From the NCBI GenBank assembly GCA_037447655.1, contig JBBHKE010001559.1:48476-112475 (forward strand): a DNA stretch of 64,000 nucleotides. Reading direction: 5' to 3'. Below the pieces are notes generated by a model. The model did no database searches. It was not told where the DNA came from and saw nothing but the letters and a program-made list of their open reading frames with translations. Of this stretch, positions 48,293 through 57,495 are shown in pieces; position 1 is the stretch's first letter, and each line of letters begins with the position of its first letter. The DNA comes from Zygnema cylindricum (Eukaryota; Streptophyta; Zygnematophyceae; Zygnematales; Zygnemataceae). A program made the position numbers and the translations under genes.

Positions 48293-49340
48293 TGCAACTC
48301 TAAAACCTCCTTAGGTCCTCAGAGTAGGCAGCTCACACGAAGCCTCTAGGAGAACCCTGACCCCTATGTGTTTTAGCAAGAATAACTGCCACCATGGCAG
48401 ACAAAAACTTTGACCAGCTTCACCCTTGTGAAGGGAAGACTCCCCTTAGTCGATCGCAAAAAGAATCTATGAATTTGCTCTCCCGAGCAGTATGTTATGG
48501 AGGGTCAAAGTTGACCTTTTCTACAAAAGCTCTCTGGGAGAGAGGGTCCTATCTACAATTTTTCCTAAGTCCTATCTCTCTCTAAAACTCTATCTATTTA
48601 AGTATGGCACCAATTAAAATATTGTATTGTAGAGAAAGGTACAGGTGTCGGTGTACTTTTTGTACGGCCATTGTACGTCAAGGCCAACAAGTCGACACAT
48701 GTCATATCTGGACTTATTCCTATAATTCTCGGAGATGCCGTAATCTAATGATGTTGTGCCACGTGTCAGTCGATGTGGCGGTGACCGAAAACCGCCAAAA
48801 TCGTATTTCGCGATCTCTACATCCTTCGCGTCCGTTCAATCAAAACTGGATTTTAATAGTAGCCGTCATAAATCATTGGGCAATATTTGTTTTGCTGTCG
48901 AAACAAAATGCGCGGTATCCGTTTCGTATTCGTACCGTAATCCGTACTTTACAAAACTGTATCCATGCGCGACGTCTATAGTTTCAGTTAAATGAATTAG
49001 TTCACGCGTAACAGTTTATATATATGTCAAACCCCATATGTATCAGCACGGATCATAGACTTCTAAGATAAAGCTAAGCGTTATCGGCTAGATTAACAGA
49101 TGGCAGGTACAAGGATCAAATCCTGGGTCTGACAAGTTCCTTTTTAGTGAATCTACTAAAACACATGCCTGTCTCTCTTTTGGATAGCACATGCAGCCAT
49201 GGCTCTATCTCCCTGTACAACCTTCAGTGAATGTGACAAGTGTGGGAGTTGAAGAGAGGAGTTAGAGGCAGACTGTCTCGACTTCTTTTTCTATAATTAA
49301 TTTAGACCTAAAATATTAAAAACAACCATTAATTTCTACA
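48293..49340 (-). repeat. L4 LTR, minus strand
   Basis: About 1,048 bp. On the minus strand it starts TGTAGAAATTAATGG and ends GAGTTGCA. It is clearly related to the copia-4 LTR (GTCCTATCTCTCTC, TGTACTTTTTGTACGG and the tRNA-like segment at 49113-49123). It directly adjoins gypsy LTR sequence, as does the L4 copy at the other gypsy end. Confidence 0.72.
49071..49145 (+). other. tRNA-like segment in an L4 LTR
   Basis: AAGGATCAAATCCTGGG (49111-49127) is B-box-like and can form a short T-arm stem. TTTTT follows at 49141. The upstream GCTAAGCGTTATCGGC is D-arm-like only loosely. Confidence 0.4.
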
Positions 49341-50215
49341 CCTAAAAAATCTCTAATTTCTACAAAGCCAATAAGATTACAGTGTGCTATGTAAGTATTT
49401 GCATCTAGTTTCGATTCAACCAATAGGCGGACGGAATCCCATGCCCTATGTTACAAAATCTATAACCTACGGATAAAAACCCTTCCTATCTACATGTGAA
49501 TGCGTGAACCTCCAAATGGTTCACGAATTAAATTTGTCCAATCGCGTTGCGCTGTCAGAACTGACAATTGGCTTGTCTATACGTCGCATCAACGGTCTGG
49601 ATGCGACATTTTGAACTTGTTATGCTTTTGCATCGACGGCCAGGATGATCTTTTGTGCGAAACAATGAAATTCGTCGTCGGCGGGATTTTTGAGAGATAC
49701 AAGTACGGTAACATTATAGGTACGGTAACATTGTAAGTACGGACGCGAACGATCAACTTCGTTGTCGGCTGAAATTACAAGAAAAATACATATGTACAGT
49801 CTTGTGAATGCGACAATACGTTGTCGGTGGAAATTAAGGCAAAAAAAAATATGTACGGTCAACGCGTCTGGCGATGTAAATATGTACGGTTGACGCTAAC
49901 GCAAAATGCAAGTATGTACGGTCGTACAAAACCCAAATAACACACAAACACTAATTAGTGTGGCAGGCGCCCTTCCTAATGCCTAAATATACCAAGAAAA
50001 ATGCCCTACAAGATACAGCATGACAGCTGTCGTGCATGCGTCAAATAACGCGAAGATGCATGCAATATCATCAGCTATGCACTAATTAAACCCAAATTAT
50101 CACAAGCCATTGTGATTGGAATAAGACATAAAAGTGAAAATGGATAAATATAACAACAATCAAGGTGGAAAAAAAAGAAAGGTGGACGACTTAGCTGGTT
50201 ATGGTTAAGTCGGTT
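49341..50215 (-). repeat. 3' LTR portion of the gypsy element
   Basis: Non-coding. Several GTACGGTC/GTACGGTAACATT repeats lie at 49706-49925. The right part (50027-50180) matches 63851-64000. The exact LTR ends are uncertain, because no TG/CA pair stands next to the G-run at 50220. Confidence 0.6.
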
Positions 50216-50218
50216 TAT

Positions 50219-50230
50219 CCCCCCCCCCCT
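50219..50230 (-). other. Polypurine tract of the gypsy element
   Basis: The minus strand reads AGGGGGGGGGGA, immediately after the pol stop at 50237-50239, where a plus-strand primer tract is expected. Confidence 0.65.
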
Positions 50231-50236
50231 AGCTGA

Positions 50237-51396
50237 TTAGCCGGCAGAGGAGCTGGCCAACAGGACCGGAAGCTGGCGACATCCGTGGCAAAACTAGTGA
50301 CCATCCGGAACCGCCAACAATGGTGGCACGAAACACTCCATGTGAAACCCCTGATTGCAATGATCACAAAGTAACATGGTAGTTTCCCTGTCCGATCGAT
50401 GACAAAAGGTACATGTTGTCGCCTTTGTTATCGGCATCTGCATAGGATCCATATCCTACAACAAATCTGGTAGATAACATGGAGCACAGTTCTTGGAGTG
50501 CTCTCAAAAATTCCGTGTATCTGCTCCTGGTAATCCCAACATTCCGTTCGGATCCACCTCGATAATACGTAGGATATGTGCGCAAACATCCGTGTCCAAA
50601 GTGTCAAAAGATTGCGCGCGAAGATAAACATAATCTCCCACCCGATAGGGCTTCTGTTGCGGCCTGTAACTTGCACTTCGAGTGGTGGCAAAGTGAAGTG
50701 TGTCCCGATGCTGGGCAATCTGCAGGTTATCAAAAGCCGTGGGCATTTCACGGGCAAAAAGCAAAGCACGACGAGTGAGTTCTTCCAAAAAAATAGTGTC
50801 AGACATCAGTGGAAGTGGAAAGCTCGCAGCTTTCTGAATATTGCGACCGAGCAACGGTTATCGCCCAAATAAAACATAGTACAGGCTGAAATTAGTCAGA
50901 CTAGCCTGAACTGACATGCGATATCCCATTGTAATGTAGCCGAGGGACTCGTACCAAACCGAAATGTGTTTTCCTAAGCAATGCTTACGCAAGGCACGCT
51001 TAAATGTTTGGACTGTCCGTTCAGCCAGGCCATCGGCGTGGGGATGATCTCGACTAGTACGACGATGATCGATTAAAGTCTCATGAAGCATCCCTTGAAA
51101 TTCTCCCCGAAATTTTGTACCTTGATTCGTAAGGACCTCGCATGGGGCACCGTATCCCATAAGGACATGTTCTTTAAAGGCTGCGGTGGTTAAATTTGCT
51201 TTTTTGTAAGGCAGAGCTACGACCTCCACCCACTTACTAAAAATTTCGATCATAATCATGATGATTTGTTTTCCTCTACGTGAGATGGGAAAAGGTTCGG
51301 CCAGATCGATCGACCGTCGATAGAAACCCCTAATTGGTAAAGGTTGGAGCGTAGTTTGCCAATTAGGGACAGAAGTTCGTAGACGATCGCAGGTGG
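50237..51396 (-). pseudogene. pol: gypsy integrase core and C-terminus with PHD finger
   Basis: One frame runs from the copia-3 junction at 51396 to a stop at 50237. It contains the zinc-finger end (CDRLRTS), the core Asp (SIDLAEPFP), a second core site with Asn for Asp (LTNQGTKF) and the Glu in GLAERTVQ, then a C-terminal domain (KPYRVGDYVYLR). In-frame stops are at 50858, 50504, about 50452 and 50294. From 50413 to 50279 the frame encodes a PHD finger: CTFC, MLLCDHC, GFHMEC, VPPLLAVPDG and FCHGC. The Asn substitution and stops mean the copy is dead. Confidence 0.85.
50279..50413 (-). other. PHD-finger coding segment at the end of gypsy pol
   Basis: 45 codons with Cys4-His-Cys3 spacing: CxxC at 50402-50413, CxxC at 50357-50368, His and Cys in GFHMEC, and a final CxxC at 50279-50290. 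The stop at 50294 replaces the residue just before the last FC, where PHD fingers have a conserved Trp, fitting TGG to TAG. Known PHD fingers bind histone H3 tails; a targeting role here is inference. Confidence 0.8.
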
Positions 51397-52198
51397 TGTT
51401 GTTCTACAACCACCGGTGCAGGTGGAGGAGCAGCAGTAGTAGTAGAAGTAGACATGATACACTGTCAGAAGCTATCAAGAATCCTACCAAACAGCTGTTC
51501 TTAAGTGATCACCAATTCTTATACAAGCATCCAAATCTCACAAAACTCTATCAGAATATAGAGTAACATAAACACTGACAACTCCCAAAGTTTCAGCACA
51601 ATTCACCCAACAACACTCAAGATATAATACTCAGAAGTTTCCCAAAAACTGTCTGCAGTTTTACTACTTGGAAGTCTGGATGCATAAAAATGTTCTAAGT
51701 CCTAAGTCTTATCTACCGCCGATAACAGTGTACCTGAGAGGTACGTCCAGAATCAACCCACCTACTGAGATCTACGTGTTCTTGATCGTGCCAACCCAAT
51801 CTATCATTGTACAGTCAATATTACTCAAAATCTATATTAAGTTACTGTACAAATACTTGTCGGCTAAGTCACTTGTGATACTCTTATGAATCTCGTCCGT
51901 TGACTAGATTCATATTAATCGCAGCTGCGTTGTCCCGTACCGGATCACATTTATATCACCCGCGGCTGCGGTGTCTTGCACCAAATCATATCCAAGATAG
52001 TAGCAGCTGCGTTGTCTGTACGGATCTTATCCAAAGTGACCGCAGCTGCGTTTGTCCTGTCAGTATCGTAGCTTCGCTGTTGCGCTGCTCTGCTGTATAG
52101 CAGCTGCGCTGCTCTTCCGTATAGCAGCTGCGCTGCTGTCTGTATAGTTGCTGCGCTGCTGCGCTGCTCTGAGACTGAGAGCTTTCCAAAAGACAACA
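51397..52198 (-). repeat. 3' LTR of copia-3 (L2)
   Basis: 802 bp, TGTTGTTC...GACAACA. It has a GCTGC-rich imperfect tandem repeat (about 52066-52180) and AAGTCCTAAGTC near 51697, the complement of the shared GGACTTAG motif. The adjacent purine tract on the minus strand is CTTTAGGGGCG. Confidence 0.95.
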
Positions 52199-52293
52199 CG
52201 CCCCTAAAGCTTTAGACTCAATATACCAGCGCAGCTGCGGTGATAAACTAGCGCAGTATCGCAGCATAGCAATATAGCAGTGCAGCAATTCAA

Positions 52294-53580
52294 CTATTCA
52301 CTTAATCCCACTGCTTCCCTACAATACTTCTGCTTAGGAGCAGGAAGAGCTTTAGTGAGCATATCAGCAATCATTTTTGCATCTGGTAAGTAACATAATT
52401 TAATCACTCTAGAGAACACTTTTTCTCTTACAAAGTGTAATCGTACATCCATGTGCTTGCTTTTGAAGTGATGACTCGGTTTAGAAGCAATGGCAATGGC
52501 AGCCTGGTTATCACACCAGATCACCTGTGGACCAACTTGCATGTATCCTAGTTCTTGTAACATGGATTTTACCCATAAGAGTTCTTTGAGGGCCGAGCTT
52601 GCTGCCATATATTCCGACTCCATTGTCGATTGTGCTGTCACTTTTTGAAGTTTGCTGCTCCAGCAGCAAGTACCGTTCCCAATTTGTAGAACGAATCCCG
52701 TGGTAGATTTCCGGCTTGGCATGTCGCCATAGCTTGCATCACTCCATGTTTGCAGCTTGACTTCTCCTCCGCCTAGAGTGAGTTTGAGATCTTTAGTTCC
52801 TGCCAAATATCTTAAGACTCTCTTTGCTGCGTCCAGATCAGATTTTCTCGGATTTTCTAGACTCCTACTCAGTACCCCGACTGTTGCAGCAATGTCAGGA
52901 CGGGTACAGTTCATGAAGTATATTAAGCTTCCCACTATCAATCTATAAGGTATTATTGCCATAAGATCATTCTCCCCTGATTCTAAATACTCGCTAACAA
53001 TAACACCTGGTTCTGTCTCTTCTCCCTCTAACTTCTGCCGAAACTCCATTGGAGTTAAACACCCTTTTGCCCCCCGCATTCCGTACTCATCTAACATGTT
53101 TCCAATAGCCTCTTTTTGAGTCAATTTTCTTATTTTCTTATTTCTGTCCCTCTCTACCTGGATACCCAAAATATATTTTGCCTCACCGAGGTCTTTCATC
53201 TCGAACCGTGAGTTTAGAGCTGTTTTGATTTTGTTAATTTCAGCCATTGATTTGCTAATTAATAGCAAATCATCTACATATACCGCTATATACACTATCC
53301 CATTTTCACCCTTTAGAACGTAGACAGAGTGATCAGAACTTATCCTTTGAAATCCTAGACTAGTCAAGAATTCATCAAGCTTTATATTCCACTGTCTCGG
53401 GGCCTGTTTCAGGCCGTACAAAGATTTTAGCAACTTGCATACTAAGTGCTCTTTTCCTGGTTCTACATACTTTTCAGGCTGCTGCATGTAAATGGTCTCT
53501 TCTAGTTCTCCATGCAAAAAGGCCGTTTTTACATCCATCTGATGAATTTCCATATCTTCTATAGCAGCTAGGGACAGCAA
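52294..53580 (-). pseudogene. pol: Reverse transcriptase and RNase H, copia-3
   Basis: A 428-codon open frame, the longest intact part of this element. Motifs in order: HQMDVKTAFLHGE, KSLYGLKQAPRQW, catalytic YVDDLLL, AKYILGIQVERD, RNase H TWSDASYGDMPSRKSTTG, SSKLQKVTAQSTMESEY, VIWCDNQAAIAIAS, KSKHMDVRLHFVREKV. Catalytic residues look intact. It ends 95 bp before the 3' LTR. The upstream RT N-terminus is in another frame because of a one-base loss near 53620. Confidence 0.93.
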
Positions 53581-53600
53581 AATCCTAACTGTTGGAAATC

Positions 53601-54206
53601 TTACAACCGGAGAAAATGTTTTTCAAAATCGATTCCTTCCTTTTGATTGTACCCCTTCGCCACAAGTCTGGCCTTATAGCGTTCAATGGTGGTATCGGGA
53701 TTTAACTTCACCTTGAATACCCATTTGCTGCTGATCGCTTTTCGGTCTGGAGGAAGGTCCACGAGCTCCCATGTTTGAGCCTCCATGATCGACTTCATTT
53801 CGTCGTTTGCCGCCTCAATCCAGTGATTCCGCTCTGGTGATGAGAAAGCTTCTTGGATGGTCAAGGGCTCCCTTGAGACTGCCGAGTAGGCAAAGTGAGA
53901 GCTTGCTTGCAGGCGGCTGCTTGATCTTCTTCCCCCCGGAAATTCTGAGGCTGAGATCGTCGGATCCCGCGCATTGCGCTGATTGCGCTGGTTGCGCTGG
54001 TTGCGATCCGTGTCTTGCTGATTGCGCTGGTTGCGATCCGTGTGTTCGTGATTGCGCAGGTTGGGTTCCGTCTGTATTGACTGCTCTTGGTCCGTCTAGA
54101 CTCGAAGTTGGTGAGGAAGTTGGAGGGAGTCTGATTCCTGAGTCATTACCGGAGTTTGTGGAATCTGCGGGACAAGTTCCTGCATGCAATCTAAGATGAC
54201 ATACTC
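53601..54206 (-). pseudogene. pol: Integrase-RT linker and RT N-terminus, copia-3
   Basis: In frame with the integrase but separated by TAG at 54207, with another TAG at 54096. The linker is unusual: tandem 9-base units encode Gln-Arg-Asn and Asp-Arg-Asn repeats (about 53960-54055). The RT start follows (TWELVDLPPDRKAI, RLVAKGYNQKEGIDFE) until the frameshift near 53620. Confidence 0.85.
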
Positions 54207-55073
54207 CTATACTTTTTGTTGCCTTTGCTGCTCTGTCATTTGAAATAAATCTATGGAGTCTAGTTCATCCTTAATAAAGATGTTTCTAGCTACAACTATT
54301 TTCTGCCTTTCAAACACAAAGACTCTATAACCTTTCGAGTGATCATCATATCCTAACAGAATACCCGGTAATCCCTTCGGTTCCATTTTCCATCTATCCG
54401 TAGACGTATCCAATATAAAGCATTGACTACCAAAGACCTTGAAATGGCTAACATCTGGTTTGCTACCCGTCCAGATTTCGTAAGGAGTTGTTTCTACCGA
54501 TCTTGATCCTATCCTATTTTTAATATAAACTGCACAATTTAGAGCCTCAGCCCAGAATTTCGGATCCACACCTTTATCAACGAGCAAAGATCTAGAGCTT
54601 TTCGTGAGAGTTCTATTCAGCCGTTCCGACACCCCATTTTGCTCCGGTGAATATGGAACAGTCAGTAGATGACTAATGCCTTCCTCGAGTAAAAAGGTTT
54701 CAAACTCTTTTGATGTATATTCACCACCATTGTCCGATCTGAGCTGCAAAATAGATGAATTATGAAGTTTTTCAGCCCATGCTTTATAGTGTTTGAAGTG
54801 ACCAAACACTTCACTCTTCTCCTTCATGAAGTAAACTTTTGTAAACCGTGAGAAATCATCTGTGAAGGTGACCATATATTTCATTCCTCCGGCAGAAGGA
54901 ACCTTCGCCGGACCAAAGACATCCGAATGAATTTGTTGTAAAAGTTTGGTCGACCGATGCTCAGACTCGTTAGGAAATGGCAATCTGTGGATTTTGCCTA
55001 AAGCGCAACCATCGCAAGTTTTGACCGACCCATCTGTGATTGATACACCCTCTATCTTTCCAGCAACAACCAT
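54207..55073 (-). pseudogene. pol: Integrase, copia-3
   Basis: 288 codons: the second half of the zinc region (CDGCALGKIHRLP), the core with IHSDVFGPAKVPS, LRSDNGGEYTS and PYSPEQNGVSERLN, and the C-terminal GSKPDVSHFKVFGSQC. The catalytic Asp, Asp and Glu positions appear intact. The frame begins after a one-base loss in an A-run near 55075 and ends at TAG 54207, probably from CAG or a similar codon. Confidence 0.9.
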
Positions 55074-55981
55074 TTTTTCAAACTATCATAGTTGACATGG
55101 CCTAATCTTTTATGCCACAACTCATCTGAGTGCAAAACACCGGAGTACAAAACATCATTTTCTTTTGTATTAGCCATATCCATGCGATACATCTTGCTAC
55201 TATCTCTAGTACCTGTAACCGCAACCTTGCCGTTTTTGCTAACAACCTGCCGACCATTTTTCAAACTGACCTCAAAGCCTTTACTCTCAACCAACGACGT
55301 AGAAAACATATTTTTCTTAAAGTCAGGCACAAATAAGACATTGTGAAGAGTCCTTTCAATTGCTTTTCCATCCACATCAACTAGCAAGGACACATCACCC
55401 ATTGCACGAGTTTGGACACTCATTCCACAAGCATAATAAATATTTTTCTCCGGCGTTGCTTTCAAATTTTTGAAGATGGCCTTGTTCCTACACATATGCG
55501 CTGACGCTCATGTATCCATAATCCATCCAGGGTCCTTTGCGCCTTCCATTGCTGCCGCCATAGCAAATAGATCCGTGTCGTCCTCCTCAGAAAATGTCAG
55601 AGTTTCGTCTTGGAGTGATGAAGAAGCTGAAAACAGTGCATTTCCACGAGGTGTAGGCCTCGTGAAGTTTTTGTAAAACTGACTTTGTTGCCATCCTGGC
55701 TTGTATAAACCTGTATCGTTAGCTTGTTTAAGTTTAGGACAGAATTTGTATCCATGACCTCTCTCACTACAATAAAAACATGCATTGTTGGATTTTCTAT
55801 TTCCCCCCAGATTAAACTGTCTCAATTGGGTAAACTGATTACTTTGCTGATTAAATTGACCGTTCTTTCCAAATTCTGAATTAAAAGCCTCTACTTGCTC
55901 AACATTGAGAATATTAGATGTAGCTTCCTCCTCTAATAAAATATTGATTGCTAACTGTAAGGTCCAGCTAGCTTTATCTTT
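55052..55981 (-). pseudogene. pol: gag C-terminus, protease and integrase start, copia-3
   Basis: Begins right after the gag stop and stays in that frame. Contains the zinc knuckle CFYCSERGHGYKFC and the protease region GWIMDT-stop-ASAHMC: the glycine codon of the Asp-Thr-Gly active site has become TGA (55508). It continues with HNVLFVPDFKKN and HKRLGHVNYDSLKK, then shifts frame. Confidence 0.9.
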
Positions 55982-56518
55982 CTATTTGAGCATGTCACAT
56001 GCTTCTTTCATACTAGGAGGGAGACCCCGCATGAGCAATGCTGCCTGTTGAAACTGAGAAAACACCCCACCGGCACAAGCATGTGCATCTACAAGAATAC
56101 GAAATTTGTTAGAATATTCAGCCATTGTACCGTTAGTGTACTTATAGTCCCAAATTTTTCCAGCCAATAGAAGTTCTTCCTGAACATTAGCCTTTTCATA
56201 ATCGCTTTTAATGGATTTCCAGATATCAATTGCTTTTTTCATTTTTATCCGAGACATAGCTAAGTCTTCAGATATACAAAATTTCAAAATAGAACGAGCC
56301 TGCGTATTTTTCTTAGACCATGACGGATCAGATTCATCCAAAGAACCATCCAATATATCCAAAAGATTGACATTTTCAAAATGTGTCTCCACCATATCCG
56401 CCCAGTAAACATACTTATCCCCGGAAAAGATAGGAATTCTTGATGACAGGCCCATAACCTGTTGTTCTACAACCACCGGTGCAGGTGGAGGAGCAGCAGT
56501 AGTAGTAGAAGTAGACAT
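55982..56518 (-). pseudogene. gag: gag N-terminal part, copia-3, starting inside the LTR
   Basis: The ATG at 56518 is 59 bases inside the 5' LTR. The leader MSTSTTTAAPPPAPVVVE leads to a Gln-Gln pair whose second codon spans the LTR/PBS junction at 56460; the PBS (56449-56459) then encodes Val-Met-Gly in the same frame. The gag core follows (KYVYWADMVETHF, GKIWDYKYTNGTM, LMRGLPPSMK). The frame stops at TAG (55982), where copia-2 has CAG, a C-to-T change. Confidence 0.9.
56445..56459 (-). other. Primer-binding site of copia-3
   Basis: The minus strand GGTTATGGGCCTGTC follows the LTR end directly. The first 11 bases match the complement of the initiator tRNA-Met anticodon region. The copia-2 equivalent (26908-26922) matches for 10 bases. 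Confidence 0.7.
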
Positions 56519-57261
56519 GATACACTCTCAGAAGCTATCAAGAATCCTACCAAACAGCTGTTCTTAAGTGATCACCAATTCTTATACAAGCATCCAAATA
56601 TCACAAAACTCTATCAGAATATAGAGTAACATAAACAATGACAACTCCCAAAGTTTCAGCACAATTCACCCAACAACACTCAAGATATAATACTCAGAAG
56701 TTTCCCAAAAACTGTCTGCAGTTTTACTACTTGGAAGTCTGGATGCATAAAGATGTTCTAAGTCCTAAGTCTTATCTACCGCCGATAACAGTGTACCTGA
56801 GAGGTACGTCCAGAATCAACCCACCTACTGAGATCTACGTGTTCTTGATCGTGCCAATCCAATCTATCATTGTACAGTCAATATTACTCAAAATCTATAT
56901 TAAGTTACTGTACAAATACTTGTCGGCTAAGTCACTTGTGATACTCTTATGAATCTCGTCCGTTGACTAGATTCATATTAATCGCAGCTGCGTTGTCCCG
57001 TACTGGATCACATTTATATCACCCGCGGCTGCGGTGTCCTGCACCAAATCATATCCAAGATAGTAGCAGCTGCGTTGTCTGTACGGATCTTATCCAAAGT
57101 GACCGCAGCTGCGTTTGTCCTGTCAGTATCGTAGCTTCGCTGCTGCGCTGCTCTGCTGTATAGCAGCTGCGCTGCTCTTCCGTATAGCAGCTGCGCTGCT
57201 GTCTGTATAGTTGCTGCGCTGCTGCGCTGCTCTGAGACTGAGAGCTTTCCAAAAGACAACA
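56460..57261 (-). repeat. 5' LTR of copia-3 (L2)
   Basis: 802 bp, about 99% identical to the 3' copy. It carries the gag start (56516-56518) and the GCTGC-rich repeat (about 57120-57240). Confidence 0.95.
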
Positions 57262-57495
57262 TGTGGCACACTTGTGTAGAATGGTAGCAACATCGGCTTG
57301 CATTCTTGACCACCAATTCCGTGCTTGAACTAGGCTTAACCTCCGCTTGGTACGGTAGTCACCAATCTCGGTGTGAATCAGCTCAATTAGACAAAGCCGC
57401 TCGGAAGGACGAGGGACATGTCTATGATTTCTGTCTACCTGCAACCGAACTAAAGATCCTCCAAGCCAAAGGTAATCTTTGGCTCTCTTTTTCAC
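57262..57495 (-). pseudogene. pol: gypsy integrase N-terminal zinc region
   Basis: 78 codons up to the copia-3 insertion: LIELIHTEIGDYRTKR, the WW-containing helix (NWWSRMQADV) and HKCAT, the first half of the zinc-binding CxxC. The second half is on the other side of copia-3 at 51391. The second histidine usually found in GHFG is not evident (GDYR), so zinc binding was probably already impaired. Confidence 0.82.

Larger units (their letters stand above)
51397..57261 (-). mobile_element. Ty1/copia retrotransposon, copia-3 (LTR family L2), nested in gypsy integrase
   Basis: 5,865 bp with two 802-bp LTRs differing at about eight positions by eye (about 99% identical), so this is the youngest insertion in the window. 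Flanks GGTGG (51392-51396) and TGTGG (57262-57266) are a target duplication with one mismatch. The gypsy zinc-finger codons resume in register across the site. Gag-pol is broken by four in-frame stops and two frameshifts. Confidence 0.96.

Noticed and set aside
48604-48995. Possible small host proteins (125 and 79 codons)
   Set aside because: They fall entirely within an L4 LTR and the same region in other L4 copies does not keep the frame.
50027-50180. Independent satellite or MITE
   Set aside because: It reappears only at 63851-64000 in the position expected for the other gypsy LTR.
53807-54199. Open frames on both strands rich in Cys-Ala-Gly or Gln-Pro-Ala repeats
   Set aside because: They are other-frame readings of the 9-base repeat in the copia-3 linker; the pol frame is fixed by RT and integrase on either side.
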